Assembly: GCA_013398275.1 (NCBI GenBank)
Contig: VZSE01003047.1
Coordinates: 743,526 to 807,525 of the forward strand
Source of the DNA: Promerops cafer
Taxonomy: Eukaryota; Chordata; Aves; Passeriformes; Nectariniidae
Reading direction: 5' to 3'
DNA: 64,000 nt
The notes beneath the pieces are model-generated. The model had not been told where the DNA came from. It saw only the letters and a list, made by a program, of their open reading frames with translations, and searched no databases. Within the stretch, counting starts at the first letter, position 1. Each line of letters begins with the position of its first letter. Shown in pieces: positions 62,990-64,000 of this stretch. Made by a program: the position numbers and the translations under genes.

Positions 62990-63470
62990 AGACCACAGGG
63001 AAGTGTCTAATCTTTAGTCGGACGCCTGGCACAGCCCCGCTCCGGCCGGTGCCAGCATTGCATTCTGACAGAACAAGTGTTGCATGAGATGTGAAGGATG
63101 ACTCCGGTCTGCCGAAAAACCCTGGAGCAGGTGTTCCTCATCCTCATTTGCAATGGAGCATGGCCCCTGGCTCAGTGAGCTGGAGCAAATGCGCTGGCAG
63201 GCCCCATCATGTACCTGCGTGCTGAGATGCACTAATGATAATGGATGCAGGCCTATTAACCAGCCCATTTGTAATGGCACACAACGCTGATTGCTCGGGG
63301 AGTGAGTCAGCGCCTTTCCGAGGGGAGCGGGGCATGCCGGGAACCCATGATCCTCTGGGCATCCCTTCTGCTCGCCTGGGTCTACAGCTCTGTTAGTCTT
63401 CATTTAATGATACAAATGAATACATGATCTGCTACATGATTATACACCGAGATAAGGCGCCGTGGGCAGC
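62990..63470. promoter_or_regulatory. candidate conserved non-coding block
   Basis: Repeat-free mixed-GC sequence with gcctattaaccagcccattt, ggggagtgagtcagcgcctt (AP-1/MAF-like), ttcatttaatgatacaaatg, then TACATGAT twice (63421-63428, 63433-63440) and gagataaggcgcc (GATA core). The open minus-strand frame here is likely incidental. Confidence 0.42.
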
Positions 63471-63520
63471 GCTCGCGCTGCGGATCGGCGCCGGATCCGC
63501 GTGGGTTTGAGCGGTTCCCT
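63440..63520. promoter_or_regulatory. short CpG-dense segment
   Basis: Holds ggcgccgtgggcagcgctcg, cgctgcggatcggcgccgg and atccgcgtggg: many CpG in 70 bp, including two GGCGCC palindromes. Too short for a classical CpG island. Confidence 0.3.
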
Positions 63521-63539
63521 GGTTGGGCTGGGCTTAATC

Positions 63540-64000
63540 TGAGAAGCACCAACTCCATGGAAGAGTCAAGGGTCCGACAAGCGCGCCTAAGCCTGGGGAT
63601 TTACAGAAAGCTGCTGCTGATCTTTGAGTGAATTTTTTGGCGCATCTAGGGAAAAACATTCTGCTTGGCTTCTACCCTTCATTGCCCGGCTTTCCTTGGG
63701 AGGGAAAATCCTCCAAGAATAACCCTTAAAAACACACACCAGGGCTTAATCGATGTTTGTGTTGTTCTTAAATAACTCCTCTGATGCGTTTTACATAAAC
63801 GACTCTTGCTGAAAGCCCGTTCCCCGTTTGTGGAATAATGAGGGAGCTCAGAATGGACGCTCCTGTAAAAAGCACTCGTTAATAAATAGATCACATTACT
63901 TGTAGGTACTCGATTCCAGGGCCAGCTTAGTTAAACAGGCCCTGTTGGGCCAGAATATTGCAATCAGCAGAATCCACTGTAATTATTATTGTAAACTCAA
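63540..64000. promoter_or_regulatory. candidate conserved non-coding block reaching the window edge
   Basis: Unique text with ttaaataactcctctgatgc, tttgtggaataatgagggag, actcgttaataaatagatca and ccactgtaattattattg. It may continue beyond the window. Confidence 0.33.

Overview
The window looks like vertebrate nuclear DNA, almost certainly from a bird and probably a neoavian or passerine. The decisive evidence is at least 15 short fragments of CR1, the dominant avian LINE. They are recognised by the characteristic 3' end (on the minus strand: a 'gaatcatggaatcactgg'-type start followed by 'gggttggaagggacc' and 'accatccagttcc'-type text). Nothing prokaryotic is present: no dense long ORFs, ribosome binding sites, operons, CRISPR arrays, tRNAs or rRNAs. 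Nearly all open frames are short, overlap on both strands and resemble no protein I recognise.

The layout fits a gene desert or a very large intron. From about 1 to 27 kb there are long, repeat-poor, AT-rich blocks with homeodomain, forkhead and GATA-type words, broken by A/T homopolymers, purine tracts and three degraded CR1 pieces. From 27 to 47 kb CR1 fragments are denser. This part also holds an 876-N gap (32637-33512), a 10-bp G-quadruplex-type minisatellite that sits inside a CR1 copy (37053-37384), and more conserved-looking blocks (31-32, 42.7-43.2 and 45.2-45.7 kb). From 49.4 to 50.2 kb lies a pyrimidine-rich 20-bp minisatellite with an N gap, ending in a CAG microsatellite. From 50.9 kb to the end, repeat-poor AT-rich blocks resume (51.0-51.7, 54.1-54.7, 57.9-58.2 and 63.0-64.0 kb).

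The best candidate for protein-coding sequence is at 50389-50589 on the plus strand. It is a 66-codon open segment after a 'cag' acceptor-like trinucleotide, translating to a charged, amphipathic peptide that ends in a stop, with an AATAAA signal 145 bp further on. It has the form of a terminal coding exon of a gene whose other exons lie upstream, possibly outside the window. I do not recognise the protein.

If the exon is real, much of the window would be intron or downstream desert, and the AT-rich blocks would be candidate enhancers of a neighbouring developmental gene. That is inference: no alignment was possible. Three N gaps (6615-6637, 32637-33512, 49853-49896) all lie at simple or tandem repeats, and the first is flanked by a near-identical duplication that looks like an assembly artefact.
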